Shown: piece by piece, positions 12,601 to 27,600 of the stretch | Layout: each line of letters begins with the position of its first letter | Position numbering within the stretch: the first letter of the stretch is position 1 | Assembly (NCBI GenBank): GCA_012932295.1 | Contig: JAAONU010000013.1 | Location: forward strand, 4,758,603-4,822,602 | Direction: 5' to 3' | Length of the DNA: 64,000 nt | Origin: Cyclina sinensis | Taxonomy: Eukaryota > Mollusca > Bivalvia > Venerida > Veneridae | The notes under the pieces: generated by a model | What the model was told of the DNA's origin: nothing | The model's input: the letters and a program-made list of their open reading frames with translations, nothing else | Databases searched by the model: none | Position numbers and translations under genes: made by a program

Positions 12601-15600
12601 CTAGCATAAAATTGCTTGTTTTTGCCCGTTTTGCCTATATTTTAACAAGAGCAAAAAGGTGTGTTAACAAGGAAGTTCTCGCGCCCACGCGCTGTTATTA
12701 CCCATTTTCAGTTATGCGCTATACAGGGCCTTTGTAAATAATGGACGCTGATCGGTCTTTTTTGCCCCAAATCGGCAGTTTATGTAACTTTGCAGGTCGG
12801 AACGTAGACGAAACATTCATGATTATTGATAAAATCAAGGCCGGCCTTGTTCATTCGTAAATCCACATGAAATCCTTCCAAATATTTTTTTAATCGACAC
12901 TTTTTAAGTTTCAAGATTTCCGCTCGAAAGGTTGAAACACGTGTCGCCCTGGAACGCATATTTCAAACACGTATCCATAACAACCTAAAGGCGACTGTAC
13001 TATTATTTATTTATTTTTTTTTTTATTTGTGATCGCAATTTGTGCGGTGTCCGTCCCTCCGGCGTCCGTCCGTAACTTTTACTTTAAACGACATCTTCTC
13101 ATATACTGCCAAGCCAATTTCATCTAAACTTCCCATGAATATTTCTTGGGTGGTCCCCTTTGAAAATTGTTCAAAGAATTGAATTCCATGCAGAACTCTG
13201 GTTGCTATGGCAACTTAAAGGAAAAACTTTGAAAATCTTCTTGTCTGAAACCACAAGGCCTAGAGCTTAGATATTTGGCATTTAGCACCCTCTGATGGAA
13301 CTCTACAAAAATTGTTCAAATTATTTCCCTGGGGTCAAAATTGGCCCCGTCCCAGGGGTCACTTCCTTTTACAAAGACTTATATAGGAAATCTTTAAAAA
13401 TCTTCTTCTCAGAAACCACAGTGCCTACAGCTTTGATATTTAGTATGTAGCATTGTCTAGTGGATGTCTACCAAGTTTGTTCAAATTATGTCCCCTGGGT
13501 CAAAATTAGCCACACCCCAGGGTTCTCTTGGTTTACATATAGTTATATACGAAAAACATGAAAAATCATTTTTCTCCAAAACTAATAGGACTAAACCTTA
13601 GATATTTGGTGTGGAGTATTGTGTAGATAACCTTTACCAGTATTGTTTATATGATGGCCCTGGGGTCAAAATTGGCCCTGCCCCAGGGTCCCTTAATATG
13701 TAAAAAAAGAAATCTTGAAAAATCTTCTCAGAAACCACAATGCCTACAGCTTTGATATTTTGTATACATGTAGCATTGTCTAGTGGATGTCTACCAAGTT
13801 TGTTCAAATTATGTCCCCTGGGTCAAAATTGGCCATGCCCCAGGGTTCTCTTGGTTTACATCTAGTTATATAGGAAAAACATGAAAAATCATTTTTCTCC
13901 AAAACTAATAGGACTAGACCTTAGATATTTGGTGTGGAGTATTGTGTAAAGAACCTTTACCAGTATTGTTTATATGTTGGCCCTGGGGTCAAAATTTGCA
14001 CCGCTCCAGGGGCCCTTAATATGTAAAAAAGGCAATCTTTAAAAATCTTCTTTCTGGAAACCTCAATGCCTACAGCTTTGATATTTGGTATGTAGCATTG
14101 TCTAGTGGATGTCTACCAAGTTTGTTCAAATTATGTCCCCTGGGTCAAAATTGGCCATGCCCCAGGGTTCTCTTGGTTTACATATAGTTATATAGGAAAA
14201 ACATGAGAAATCATTTTTCTCCAAAACTAATAGGACTAGACCTTAGATATTTGGTGTGGAGTATTGTGTAAAGAACCTTTACCAGTATTGTTTATTTGTT
14301 GGCCCTGGGGTAAAAATTGGCCCTGCCCCGGGGCCCTTTATATGTAAAAAAGGCAATCTTTAAAAATCTTCTTGTCTGAAACCACAAGGCCTTGAATTTT
14401 AAAATTTGGCATGAAGCAAGCTTTATCAAGCTTTTTCAAATTATTGGATTAGGTTAAAGGTCACGAAGGCTAAAAATAGATTTATCTACTGTACCTCATA
14501 AAGCCTTCGGTTATAGACCAATATCTTTGATATTCAGTATATAGGTTCCTTGCATGGACCTCTACCCATGGGTAGGGTTTGAGGTCACTGGGTCAAGGTC
14601 ACCATAGCTTATAATAGATATTTCTACTTTCTGTCATAGAGCCTTTATTTATTGACTGATATTTTACATATTTGGTTTGTAGGCACTTATATATTTTCAA
14701 TTAAAAAATGGAATACTGCTTAACAGCAAACCTACAGCCAAAGTACTCAGGTGAGCGATCCAGGGCCATCATGGCCCTCTTGTTTTTTCGTAAACATGTC
14801 TTTTCTAGATCATTTTATGCTAGAATCGCGTTAAAGCATGTTTTTTTGTGTCGTAACATCTGCAGAATCCCTTGGAATATGTTGGTGCCCTCGTCCTACG
14901 GGCTCGAGCACCAACCATCCCTCGGGATTCTGCAGATGTTATAACACGAAAAAAACGTGCGTTTACCCTATATTTAAAAAATTAAAACCCTTTTGCAAAA
15001 CTTTCTCATATAAGCAGTATGCGATGATCCTGTAATTGCAAATTATAATTCAATTGTTAATGCCTACATATTTTGAAATAGGTTAACTTTATTGAAATTA
15101 TGTAGATTGATAAGAATTTGCATCCTAGTCTTCATGACAACATAAATGACTGCATTGTTGTTACTTTTAGACCAAGAATGTGATGCAGGTCAGTTCCTCG
15201 ACATGGATACCATGAAGTGTGAGGCATGCCGACCAGGCACTTACTCCAGTGGTAACATAGCCCGTTTTGATGACTGGAACACACTTCCAGCTGGGTTCTC
15301 TTCAACAACTGAAGTATTTCAAGGTTTTCGTGACAGCAATGATGATACTGTTGATTGCTCAAAGTAAGTCTTAACTTGTTCTACACACATATGTTACATA
15401 TTCTTACTAGCATATGAATTTCTTTATTTAACATAATTTGTTTATAATCCCAGTTGGTATAGATATTCAAACAGACTGTCTCAGCATGCAGTTTTTGCCA
15501 GACTTGGTCACTTTCTTGGAGGACAGGCTGGGGCTCAGAGCCAGTTTACTAGCATAGAGTGCAGTTTTACTTCTTTAGTACAACCAGTTATTTTACTTCT

Positions 15601-18600
15601 TTTATTATTCTTTTGTTATTTTGCTTTTGTTATTATGATACCCCTGAGTATGTCAGAGACATCTTATAGTCAGACTGTTTGTCTGTTGGTCAGTCAGTCC
15701 ATTGCAGAAATATTGTAACCTGACCTACTTTCACACTTCAAGGACTATAGATTTGAATCTAGATGGGCATGTTCACAGAAAAGTTCAGATGAACTTGACA
15801 TGGTTTTTATTTGAGCCAATGCCCTCTGTGTGGTTTTACGGCCTGTCAAACCAAAATCCTGTGACACTAACTTGTCCCACATTTCAAGGACTGTCATTTT
15901 GAAACTTGGTGTGCATAATCACCAATAAGTGCACACTTAGATGTGTGTGATGCATTGTTATGCTCGCTATGCGGTTTTCTGACCCGTCATTCAAAATCTT
16001 GTCCACCCTGCTGACTAGTTGGTACTATTAAGGAAGAAAGTTCCTAACCTCTCTCACTGGTGATTGGTTCTATCATGAATGATGTTTCCATCTTTTTGAT
16101 AGAACTGGCAGGTTGAATGAAGTTTCAACAGCAATTACAAAGTCCTTTTTGTCCTATTAAAATCTTTACTGAAAAAAAAAGGAATGAAAATTTACACAAT
16201 GTTTTTTGAAACGTAAAACTCTATAATAAAAGGTATCACTTCATGATATTGACTGTTAAAATGGTAAAAATCTATAAAACTAATCACTTGGAATCTGATG
16301 TTTCTTTTATTTATTGATTTAAACTTGAAGGATACAGTAAGGTTGAAATATGTCTGTCACAGGATAAAAACAAGATATTGTCAATATGTAGAATTTTATT
16401 GATATACTGGTAAGCATTTTACGGTGGTAGCACCAACATTAGGAGGGATCTGTACAAAACTATAGTATCTTGTTCTTATTTTATAGGTACATGTAGTTAC
16501 AATACTTGTTGTCTGATCCCTCATTACCGGTAATTGTTTTTGCCATTTGCCATAATCAAACCAGAATAGCCCACACATTAAAAAAGAAAGTATTTTTTAT
16601 AAAATGGATGATGGATACGTTCTTTTAAGAAATTTAGCAGGATTTAGTGTGAACTTTTCTGAGAGTCTACTATATTCAGTGTAAGAATGATCAAAAACAA
16701 CAATTTAATGTTTATAGTGGTCAAAGAGATGAAAACTATCATGCTGGTTTAGGATCTTGATTAAGTTCACAAAACCTTTTTTGGCAGTTCAGGTTTTTCA
16801 TATTTTTGTTACGTTTATAATCTGTTAAGTAGTTGTTGAAAAACCATCCTATTTAGACAATGTCTCATGTTTATTGGTGTTTAAGATCCACCTGTATAGC
16901 TGCTATTCTGTGCAGATGGCCAATGTTCTCAGTGCATTTCCAGAAACAAGAAAAAAAAATGATAAGCTTTCTTAACAACAGAAATTCATGGGGTGAAGTA
17001 TTTTTTGCCAACAGTCTCTGAAATTGGTATGACCAGTTGAGAAACAAAGTATTAGTCACTGAATGTGATATTATAAAATAAAACTTAACAAAGCAATAAC
17101 AGATAATTATGTAAAAAAAAAATCTCACTAGTGTTTGAAGAAACTTGAATTTTTACCCAAGAAGGAACCCATAGCTCAAACATTTAATGTCAGGTGAAGG
17201 GTAATCTGTTTTAAGATTTTCATTGGCACCTTAAAATGAACAGTATAGTGTTTTACATGTATTGATAATCCGATATTTCCGCTTTCATTTAGTTGAATGT
17301 TATCTTCTCTGATTCTCAGATATTTACCATAATGAAATACGCATTTTATTGACATATCCTATCATTGTCTTTATTACAATGTTAAAGCACACTTGACAAT
17401 CTCATCTGTTGCCTGTAAATTTCCCAGCATGCATTTATCACTGCTGTCACCATGGTTTCGAGACAGCATTTTCACCTGAAGCCATGTAGCTGGTGTGTTT
17501 GATTGGTGCAAGCTGGTTTGTCATTGTTTTTTGTCCGACATAAGGTGTGGCAGTTAAGATGATAATGTGGACACAAATTGAAAGATTGAATAATTTCGGG
17601 AATAACATGAAAGCTAGAGTCTATATATTATAATGCATGCTTAAGAAAGGTCAGTCCTTAAGTCCCATGAATTATAAAAAAAGAGTAAAAAATGTCAAAT
17701 TTGCTTCCCAGTTTAGGGAGACTGTAAATACTGAAATGCCTAATACCTGATCCCTAATTACTTACTTTCACTTTAATGTTCGCAGTATTAAGGCAGATGG
17801 ATGTGAAAATACTAAATTTGTTCACTTATTGTAATCCACAAGCATTTCCAATGATAGTCTGTTAAACTCTGTGCTACTTTAAATGAATGACATCATCTGA
17901 ATCAAAACAACAAATCAGTTCTTTGGAGTGAGATACATGTCATCAAACTATGCAAAACAATCATTAAAGTTTGTTTTATGGCAGTCATTATTACACTTCG
18001 AAACCTCGGAAGTAAACAAATACTATTTATTGAGATTTTAAATATGATCAAATTTCAAAGAGAAATTGTTGGATGTTAGCCTTCAAAAATCAATAATGAA
18101 GACAAACTGATTACTATTTTATGTTCTCAGAGAAGTAATAGGGGCTTCAAATGTTCAAAAAGCAAGTTAACAGAAGCACTTTCAAACCAAAAACAATAAC
18201 AACAAAATTTAACCCTTATCATGCTTAATATCTAGAAAAGGCTTGTCCATTTTTGAATTTAGACACATTTTAGTTTATAGGGTTGCTTACTGAAAATTTA
18301 CTGACTGAATGTCGATTAGTGCAGAGCATGATCAGACTGCATGGATGTACAGGCTGATCTTAGTCTGCACTGATCACAAAGGCAGAGTCAGTGGCCTCTA
18401 GCATGGTAAGGGTTAAAAATGATTAACTTAAAATGTAATTGCAGATTTACTAACAATACAAAATAAATATAATATATAATTATCATCTTTATTGATGGAC
18501 TGTACACAGTATCAGAAACATTTTTTCATATGTATACCGGAATAGATTACTAAGAAACAAAACATTTTTATTTTATGCCTACCAATGAAATATAGGGAAA

Positions 18601-21600
18601 TATCAGTGAGATAAAAGTGATAATCCACTGTTTTGATTCAGTGAAATTACCATTTTGATAATCCACTGTTTGTTCCGGAACTACTTTCCCCCACCACTTA
18701 AATACAAGAGTATCCGCTGTATTTCAGACAGTGACAGCGAGTGAAATTTATTTACCTTGTTAAATCCAGTTATAATATTGAATTCCTGAGCCTAACTAGT
18801 TGTGAACAATGATGAAATTCGCCATAAATTATTTAAAATGTCTGATTTGTTTACATAACTCACATGGACAATATCCAATATGGCCGACTTTCAATTCAAT
18901 TGATTGAATATTACTCGGTATTAATCCGCTTTTATAATTAAAGTATGTATGGCTAAAATTCAATAAATAGTGATAAACTGTGTAGAGAAAAATAAATGTT
19001 ATTTGATGAAAGTGTATTAAGTTTATTTCAGCAGAAGTAAAGTTATCATATGTATTGGAGATTGTCTGCACTTTTTTCTTTGTGCGGAGTAACCAAAGTA
19101 CGCATTAACTGATTTGGGGCTCACTATGGGGAATTTATTGAAGGCCCTGAGTAAAAATGTCATAAAATACCCATTTTTGACGTGTTGGCATAAAATAAAA
19201 AGAAAATTTGTTTGTTTTTTAGTGGAAGATGGGAATTTATTTCATCTCGTGAACACCATATGTTTATATTTTCACGAATGGCGCAGCCATCTTCCACAAA
19301 AACAAACAAATATCCTCTATATAACTGTATTTTCAACTTAGTGAAAAATGTGTATCAGTATAAAACAGCCCAGCTTGAAATTGTGAATTTAGTTTTCAGT
19401 ATATTTTATTTGCAGATGATGTATCTAAGAATGTCAGAATTTGAATAAGAAAACTTTTTAATTTAAGATATTATACATATCTGTTACACCAAAATTTATG
19501 TAGACTCTTTTAAATGTTGCACTGATGCATGAATGGTATGCGGAAAAATTTGCCTGTATTTGATAACCAGGATTTGATTTTTTATAGCGTGTTATCTAGT
19601 TTTTTGACCTGCTCATTCTAACTGCTATTTGAGAGTGTATCAGTTACACAGAAATACATTCAAAACATATCCAGAGGTAAAAGAAAAAAATATGTCCAGA
19701 GATAAAAGACAAAAAACATATCCAGAGATACAAGAAAAAAAAATATATCCAGAGGTAAAAGAAAAAAAAATATCCAGAGGTAAAAAAAAATATATCCAGA
19801 GGTAAAAAAAATATATCCAGAGATAAAAGAAAAAATATACCCAGAGATAAAAGAAAAAATATATATCCAGAGATAAAAGAAAATCTTTTACATGTATCAT
19901 TTTAGCATTCAGTTAACAAAAATATGGACATGACAAGATAATCATGAATAGGGTTAAAAAAGATTGTGTACTTTATTATTTCAATAGTGAATACTATTAC
20001 ATTTATTTTGAAGATAAAAGATTTTTCTCTTAATGCCTAAGTTAATTTTTCTCTTCCTACTTGTCATACAAAGGCATACCATTGTTGTTGAAGTCAAATA
20101 TTTACATCAAAACTATTTTCAAAAAAAATTTTCAATTTGAAATTGTTGAAAGGGGCTCTCAATTACCATGTATATTTTAAGAAAAGAAGGATTTTTATAT
20201 AAGATCACAGATTCTCATATATAAATTGATGTGTTTTAAAGGGTGAAAAACAATAAACAAAATATAACCCAAGTAAAAATAGCCACTTAAGAAATAACAG
20301 AAAATTTGATATTAAATTAATTGAAAAATGATGTGGGAAAATGAATCAGACTTGAAGTACTGCTTTGTAGATAGCCTTTTTGAGATTTAAGTATTAAATG
20401 AACTGTGTTGTAACTCTTTTCATGATAAAGTCATGTTAGTATTTCAATATTAAGCATTTAATGACCTATTTAATAACTCTTTTTGTTGTAAAATATTTCT
20501 AGTATTTGAATATAGAACTCACCTAAGAAAAGTTCGGACTCACTAAGTAATGTTTTCAAACTTTCTCAACATTTTATTTAAATACAACAGCAATTTGCAG
20601 GCACTCAAGTCTTTTTTATTAAGTTGTTGTTTTAGCATTTATAGCAACACCCATTGTGTCAACACTTTACTACAAGATTAAGGAGGTCAAGGTCAAGATG
20701 ATTGAGTTAAGGTCACATGCTTCAAAATCAAATTCTTAATTGTAAATACTCTTGGACATACTGACTCTTTCATGAATTTTATCCTTAAAAATATGAAAGT
20801 TACAACATTTCTAGATATATGTATTGTTTGTAAAGGTTTTCTTTAAAAGTAATATTATATTATCTCACTAGGTATGAATGGAAACCGAAAGGCTCATACA
20901 TGGCTGCATTGCCAGGAGACTGTGGAGCTTACCTTATCTACTCTGCCACGCTGGTCAAGGCCGGAACACTCACCTTTCAGTACCAGTTTTCCAGTACAAC
21001 TTCCATATTCCACATTACAGTAAGGACTGAAATTTCACTTAAATTAAAATGTTATTTTGGTATTTCTGCAAATAAAGACTAATGGAAAAATGTCTATATT
21101 CCACACAAGAAAAGATATTGCATTAATTGATGTGTACACTGTTGTGTACATAATATTCATAATGAATTCTCAATTTATCGTTTAATGCTTATTCCTTTAA
21201 TTGAATGTTTTTTTCTAATACACTGACATGTTCTGCATATAGAATAAGTAATATAATAAAGTAAAATTTGGTGACAGCACCCTTCCCGAAATGGATTGGC
21301 TTAATTATATATGATGCTTTAAAGGCAAAGCAAAAACAATTGTGAGAATTTGAGCTGATTTCAATACTTGGTGTAATTTCTTTGTTCAATATTGATGCAT
21401 TTCCATGATTGAAATTACAGGTACAAAATGATCAGTGTCAAGCTTCCAATGAAAAAGATTCCAGCAAGTGGCCTGACACAACAAATGAGGGGGAATGGAA
21501 AACTATAACAGTATGTGTACACACAACTTCCTGCCACTTAGATAAACTTCCATTTATTATGCCCCCTCTTCAAAGAAGTGGGGGTATATTGCTTTGCATT

Positions 21601-24600
21601 TGTCTGTCTGTCGGTCGGTCGGTCGGTCCGTAGACCAAATGGTTTCCGACCAATAACTAAAGAATGCTTAGGCCTAGGAACTTCAAACTTGGTAGGATGA
21701 TTGTCCATCACTTGTAGATGACCCCTATTGATTTTGGGGTCAAGGGATCAAAGGTCAAGGTCACATTGACCTTGTAGGTAGAAACGGTTTCCGACCAATA
21801 ACTAAAGAACGCTTAAGCCTAGGAACTTCAAACTTGGTAGGATGATTGTCCATCACCAGTAGATGACCCCTATTGATTTTGGGGTCAAGGGGTCAAAGGT
21901 CAAGGTCACATTGACCTTGTAGGTAGAAACGGTTTCCGACCAATAACTAGAGAACGCTTTGACCTAGGTTCACCAAACTTGGTATGCTGGTTGGTCATCA
22001 CCAGTAGATGACCCCTATTGATTTTGAGGTCATTAGATCAAAGGTCAAGATCACAGGGACCTTCATCCTAAAAACGGTTTCTGATCAGTAACTAGAGAAT
22101 GCTTTGACCTAGGTTCACCAAGCTTGGTATGCTGGTTGGTCATCACCAGTAGATGACCCCTATTGATTTTGAGGTCATTAGGTCAAAGGTCAAGCTCACA
22201 GGGACCTTCATCCTAAAAATGGTTTCCGATCAATAACTAGAGAACGCTTTGACCTAGGTTCACCAAACTTGGTTTGCTGGGTGGTAATCAGCAGTAGATG
22301 ACCCCTATTGATTTTGAGGTCATTAGGTCAAAGGTCAAGATCACAGGGACCTTCATCCTAAAAACGATTTCTGATCAATAACTAGAGAATGCTTTGACCT
22401 AGGTTCACCAAACTTGGTGTGCTGGTTGGTCATGACCAGTAAATGACCCCTATTGATTTTGAGGTCATTAGGTCAAAGGTCAAGGCCACAGGGACCTTGA
22501 TCCTAAAAACGGTTTCTGATCAATAACTAGAGAACACTTTGGCCCAACCACAAGCAATTAGGTGCTGCTTGGGGGCATTTATGTTTTACAAACATTTCTT
22601 GTTTTTGTTAGAGAAGGGGGGATGATTTGGGAGCGGAGGTCATTATGTTGGGTGCAGCAATCAGGCTTGGAGGGGTCAGAAGGAGAAAGGAGTGCAACGT
22701 ACATGCTATTCTAAAAATATTGCTCTGACCTGTTAAATTCAGTAATGATCATTTTTCATTTCCTTAGAAATTTTTAATGGTATTCAATTTGTAAGATGTG
22801 AACTTTGTCCTATGAGCATTGTTTTCACCAGTAAGTGGTTAAGTGATTCATACTGAACAAACAAAAAGCTCATTTTACCACTGTTTTAATGTATTCCTGA
22901 AAATAAATTTTGGTTCTGTATATGTTTGTTTACAGCTCCACTTGAAGTCTGGATTCAATGTGATTACATGGAAAGTTATTGGCATTAGTTCTGTTGAAGA
23001 AACATCTCCTGTGTTGCTGAGAAAAGTCTCTGTTAATGGTAATATGCATGAGGTTTTATTGTATTCTAATAGCAACTGTCATTGAAGTTGTCAGAGATAT
23101 GCTTGTTTGCAGCCAAAAGACTGGTGTCACATAGTACAAAAAAAAAACACAGTATGCTTTATTTAGACTCCTGAAACTTACTGTCAACTTCTCTTCAAAT
23201 AGCAAAAGAATTTCATTCCATGGAGAACGTAAGTTTACCTCGTTACCAGAACATTGTCAGTGGCTGTTGAATTTTTGTCTATTGATCTTTCTTTTTGATT
23301 TGATCTTGTGTATATCTTATATGAAAAAGAGAAAAAATGAAAAACATTTGACCAGGTTAGTTTTTTCAAAAGGTATCATAGTTTGTAATTTTGGCAATAG
23401 ATATATTTCCTACATACATTCAGTTGACTTAATATTTTGTCCTTACTTTCAGGTGTAGCATATACCTCTGTGTGTAATAAATGTCAAGCAGGGACTTACA
23501 GTAGCTCAAGTGCCACCATTTGTACACCGTGTGAGCGTAACCAGTTCTCAAAAGAGGGTGCCACCAGCTGTTCAGACTGTAATGCTGAGAAATATTATTC
23601 ATGTATGTTTTTTCATTTAACAAAATTTACAAACTTAATGATTCAGCTGAGATGTCTGTCATGGTTTATCAGTAGTAATTTGCTGGTATATTCATTGTAA
23701 GTTGAGGACATGGTTTATATAAATATGACCAAATGTAAGTCGGTGGTTTTGAGAGTTTTATTGTGTTTGTTGGATTATTACTTTCCCTTTCAGTGTTAGT
23801 ACAACCTTATTCAGAGAAGATTTTCCAGATCAACTGGCTGCGTGACTTTTCATATCACATGATTTGTCCACAAAGTTTACTATTTCAAACCATTTCTGTG
23901 CTGATTGATAAATGGAAGCAGCTCAGTAATCTTTGTCTAACACAGCAGTTTTGCTGTAGAAAGTCAGTACATTACATTCCTTTTATTGTCTCATTCTCAA
24001 AAACAGCAGTATTGCTGTAGTTAGTCTCTACTCTACATTCCTATAATTGCCTCACAGTAAAACATAGCAGTACTGTTGCAATCAGTTACCACTCTACGTT
24101 CCTATAATTGCCTCGCAGTAAAACACAGCAGTACTGTTGCAATCAATTACCACTCTACATTCCTATAATTGCCTCACAGTAAAACACAGCAGTACTTTTG
24201 CAATCAACTACCTCTCTATGTTCCGTTAATTGCCTCGCAGTAAAACACGGCAGTACTGTTGTAATGGGTTACTACTCTACATTCCTCTTATTGGCTCACA
24301 GTAAAACACAGCAGTACGGTTTTAATCAGTTACTACTCTACCTTCCTATAATTGCCTCGCAGTAAAACACAGCAGTACTGTTGTAATGGGTTACTACTCT
24401 ACATTCCTCTTATTGGCTCACAGTAAAACACAGCAGTACGGTTTTGATCAGTTACTACTCTACCTTCTTATAATTGCCTCGCAGTAAAACACAGCAGTAC
24501 TGTTGTAATCAGTTACTACTCTACGTTCCTATAATTGCCTCACAGTAAAACACAGCAGTACTGTTGCAATCAGTAACCTTTCTACGTTCCTAAAATTGCC

Positions 24601-27600
24601 TCGCAGTAAAACACAGCAGTGCTGTTGAAATCAGTTACTATTCTACGTTCCTGTAATTGCCTCAGAGTAAAACACAGCAATACTGTTGTAATCAGTTACT
24701 ACTTTATGTTCCTAGCCTTGCAGTGAAACACAGCAGTACTGTTGTAATGGGTTACTACTCAACGTTCCTATAATTGCCCTGCAGTAAAACACAGCAGTAC
24801 TGTTGTAATCAGTTACTACTCTAAGTTCCTATAATAGCCTCGCAGAAGAATACAGCAGTACTGTTGTAATCAGTTACTACTACACATTCCTATAATTGCC
24901 TCGCAGTAAAACACAGCAGTACTGTTATAATCAGTTACTACTCTACGTTCCTATAATTGCCTCGCAGTAAAACACAGCAGTACTGTTGTAATCAGTTACT
25001 ATGCTATGTCCTATAATTGCCTCACAGTAAATCACAGTAGTACTGTTGTAATCAGTTACTACTCTACCTTCCTATAATTGCCTTGCAGTTAAACACAGCA
25101 GTACTGTTGTAATCAGTTGCTACTTTATGTTCCTATAATTGCCTCACAGTAAAACACAGCAGTACTGTTATAATTAGTAACTACTCTACATTCCTATAAT
25201 TGCCTTGCAATAAAACACAGCAGTACTGTTGTAATCAGTTACTACTTTAGGTTCCTATAATTGCCTCAAATTAAAACACAGCAGTACTGTTGTCACAATT
25301 ACTACTCTACATTCCTATAATTGCCTTGCAGTAAAACACAGCAGTACTGTTGTAATCAGTTGCTACTCTATGTCCTATAATTGCCTCGCAGTAAAACACA
25401 GCAGTACTGTTGTAATCAGTTACTACTCTATGTCCTATAATTGCCTTGCAGTAAAACACAGCAGTACTGTTGTAATCAGTTACTACTCTACATTCCTTTT
25501 ATTGCCTCACAGTAAAACACAGCAGTACTGTTGTAATCAATTACTACTTTATGTTCCTATAATTGCCTCACTTTTAAACACAGCAGTACTGTTGTTATCA
25601 ATTTACTATACATTCCTAATATTGCCTCGCAGTTAAACACAGCAGTACTGTTGTAATCAGTTACTACTCTACATTCCTATAATTGCCTTGCAGTAAAACA
25701 CAGCAGTACTGTTGTAATCAGTTTCTACTTTATGTTCCTGTAACTGCCTCACCGTAAAACACAGCAGTACTGTTGTAAATGGTTACTACTCTACTTTCCT
25801 AATTTTGCCTCACAGTAAAACACAGCAGTACTGTTGTAATCAGTTACTACTCTACATTCCTATAATTCCTCACAGTAAAACACAGCAGTACTGTTGTAAT
25901 CAGTTTCTACTTTATGTTCCTATAACTGCCTCACCGTAAAACACAGCAGTACTGTTGTAAACGGTTACTACTCTACATTCCTAATTTTGCCTCACAGTAA
26001 AACACAGCAGTACTGTTGTAATCAGTTACTTCTCTACATTCCTATAATTCCTCACAGTAAAACACAGCAGTACTGTTGTAATCAGTTACTTCTCTACATA
26101 CCCATAATTGCCTCGCAGTAAAACACAGCAGTATTGCTGTAGTCAGTCACTTACTTTATTCTTTTTATTGTTTTATTGAAATTTATCTAAAATAAAGTAA
26201 AAAGTCTCTTTCACAAAAACACAGCTGTATTTTTTTACATTTTAGCTGTTGGGGCTAAGGAATGCACTACAAGACCAGCTTGCAAGGAAACAGACTATTA
26301 CCATATCCTTAAACCATGTGAAGATGGCAAGGTAGGTGGATTGTAGCATGAAATGCATGAAAATGATTGGAAAGAAACCAGCAAGAAATAACAAAGGAAA
26401 GAATAACAGATTGCCTGTTTCCTACTAGCTTTTGAAAAATTTGGTTCCCTAGTTCAGAAATGTTTTTGATATGTTAGTTTAAAGAAGCACTTACAATATT
26501 TCTGTAGTAGAGCATTGATAATATTAACAGTTTTATAATTTTTGAAGCATAGCTTCAGATTTCCTGTCATAGTTCATCTTGAACATAAAATGCAACATAT
26601 AAAATGGTGCCAGAGATATGTATTAATTGCATTTCGAGGCAGTAATGATTACTTGAGGGGACCGTGTAATAACAAGTTACTTTGGACTGGTGTTAAACTA
26701 ACCACACATACTTTGAAAAGAAGACTAAATAAGGCTTTCAGAGAATTGGTATGTTGAAATGAAGTTGACCTAGTTTTAGTTGAGTATGTTCAGTTGGTAT
26801 TTCTTGCTTTGAAACAATTACATGATGATGCATTCTGGTCTATGTCTCCTATGCTCACTGTTTAGTCAATTAATATTCAGTGAAATTTTGTTTGCACTAC
26901 AAATGGAACAGTCCATTGTGAAAGATAAGCAAGTCATATCAGCCTGTCTAGAAAGATACACAAGTCCATGTTAGAAATTTCATTTAGTAGAAAGAGTAAA
27001 TTGACTTGCATGGTGAAGTTGACTAATTACAGACCTAAAATTAACATGTGTATAATTGTGAAAACAAAGCTTGACAGGATATGTTTAACTGCATATCTCA
27101 GGCATTTAAGCCGAGTGACAAAAATGATAAGTGAATCGTTTTAGTATTTCTCAAGCAAATCCTGCTTGTTACAACTAATACTTCTACAACTGTTGAAGAT
27201 TATTCACTGAGTGGGTTAGTAGAGCACCAGGTCCACTGATCCACATGGACTTGTTAAGAGTTTTTGCATCTTACTTTTAAAGGGGTCATGGTTATGAGAC
27301 ATGTTATGGACCTGATTATAACTTACCTTTTATAATGAAAAAGTCGGCATCCCATAGAAGATAGGGTGTACTATTCATATTTCACTCGAAAAATTTGTTA
27401 GATACACTTTCCTGTGATAAGCTAATAAAAGTGCAAAATTGGTAGTTAGTCAATTTTATTGAACAAAAATAAACTTGACAGTGTTTGAAGTTGTTACAAC
27501 TGTTTCTCAAAGAAGAAAGTATTTTAGCATTTTCTTATTTCAGTCCATTTTTTCCCATCCAATGCATGTGTACCTACTAATACCTGTCAAAAATAACACA

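Larger units (their letters stand above)
15364..20871 (+). other. Intron 3 (remaining sequence)
   Basis: 5508 bp. Besides the four repeats listed separately it is AT-rich and featureless. Donor GTAAGT, acceptor TATCTCACTAG. Confidence 0.6.

Noticed and set aside
19640..19900. Minus-strand 86-codon hydrophobic repeat frame (FFYLWIYF type)
   Set aside because: It is the complement of the A-rich CCAGAGATAAAAG minisatellite.
21558..22604. Terminal inverted repeat DNA transposon with ATGCCCCC/GGGGGCAT ends
   Set aside because: The GGGGGCAT block is internal to a further 3' hairpin and TTCTTGTTT tail shared with other copies. The 5' ATGCCCCC pairs locally with GGGGGTAT, so a hairpin-ended (Helitron-like) design fits better.
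25370..25636. 88-codon frame in the intron 7 array
   Set aside because: Tandem-repeat translation, bounded by exons 7 and 8 of a confirmed gene.
23938..26150. CRISPR-like array (regular 60-bp spacing with conserved short core)
   Set aside because: The spacers are also repeats of each other, and the array lies in an intron of a eukaryotic gene, so it is a minisatellite.
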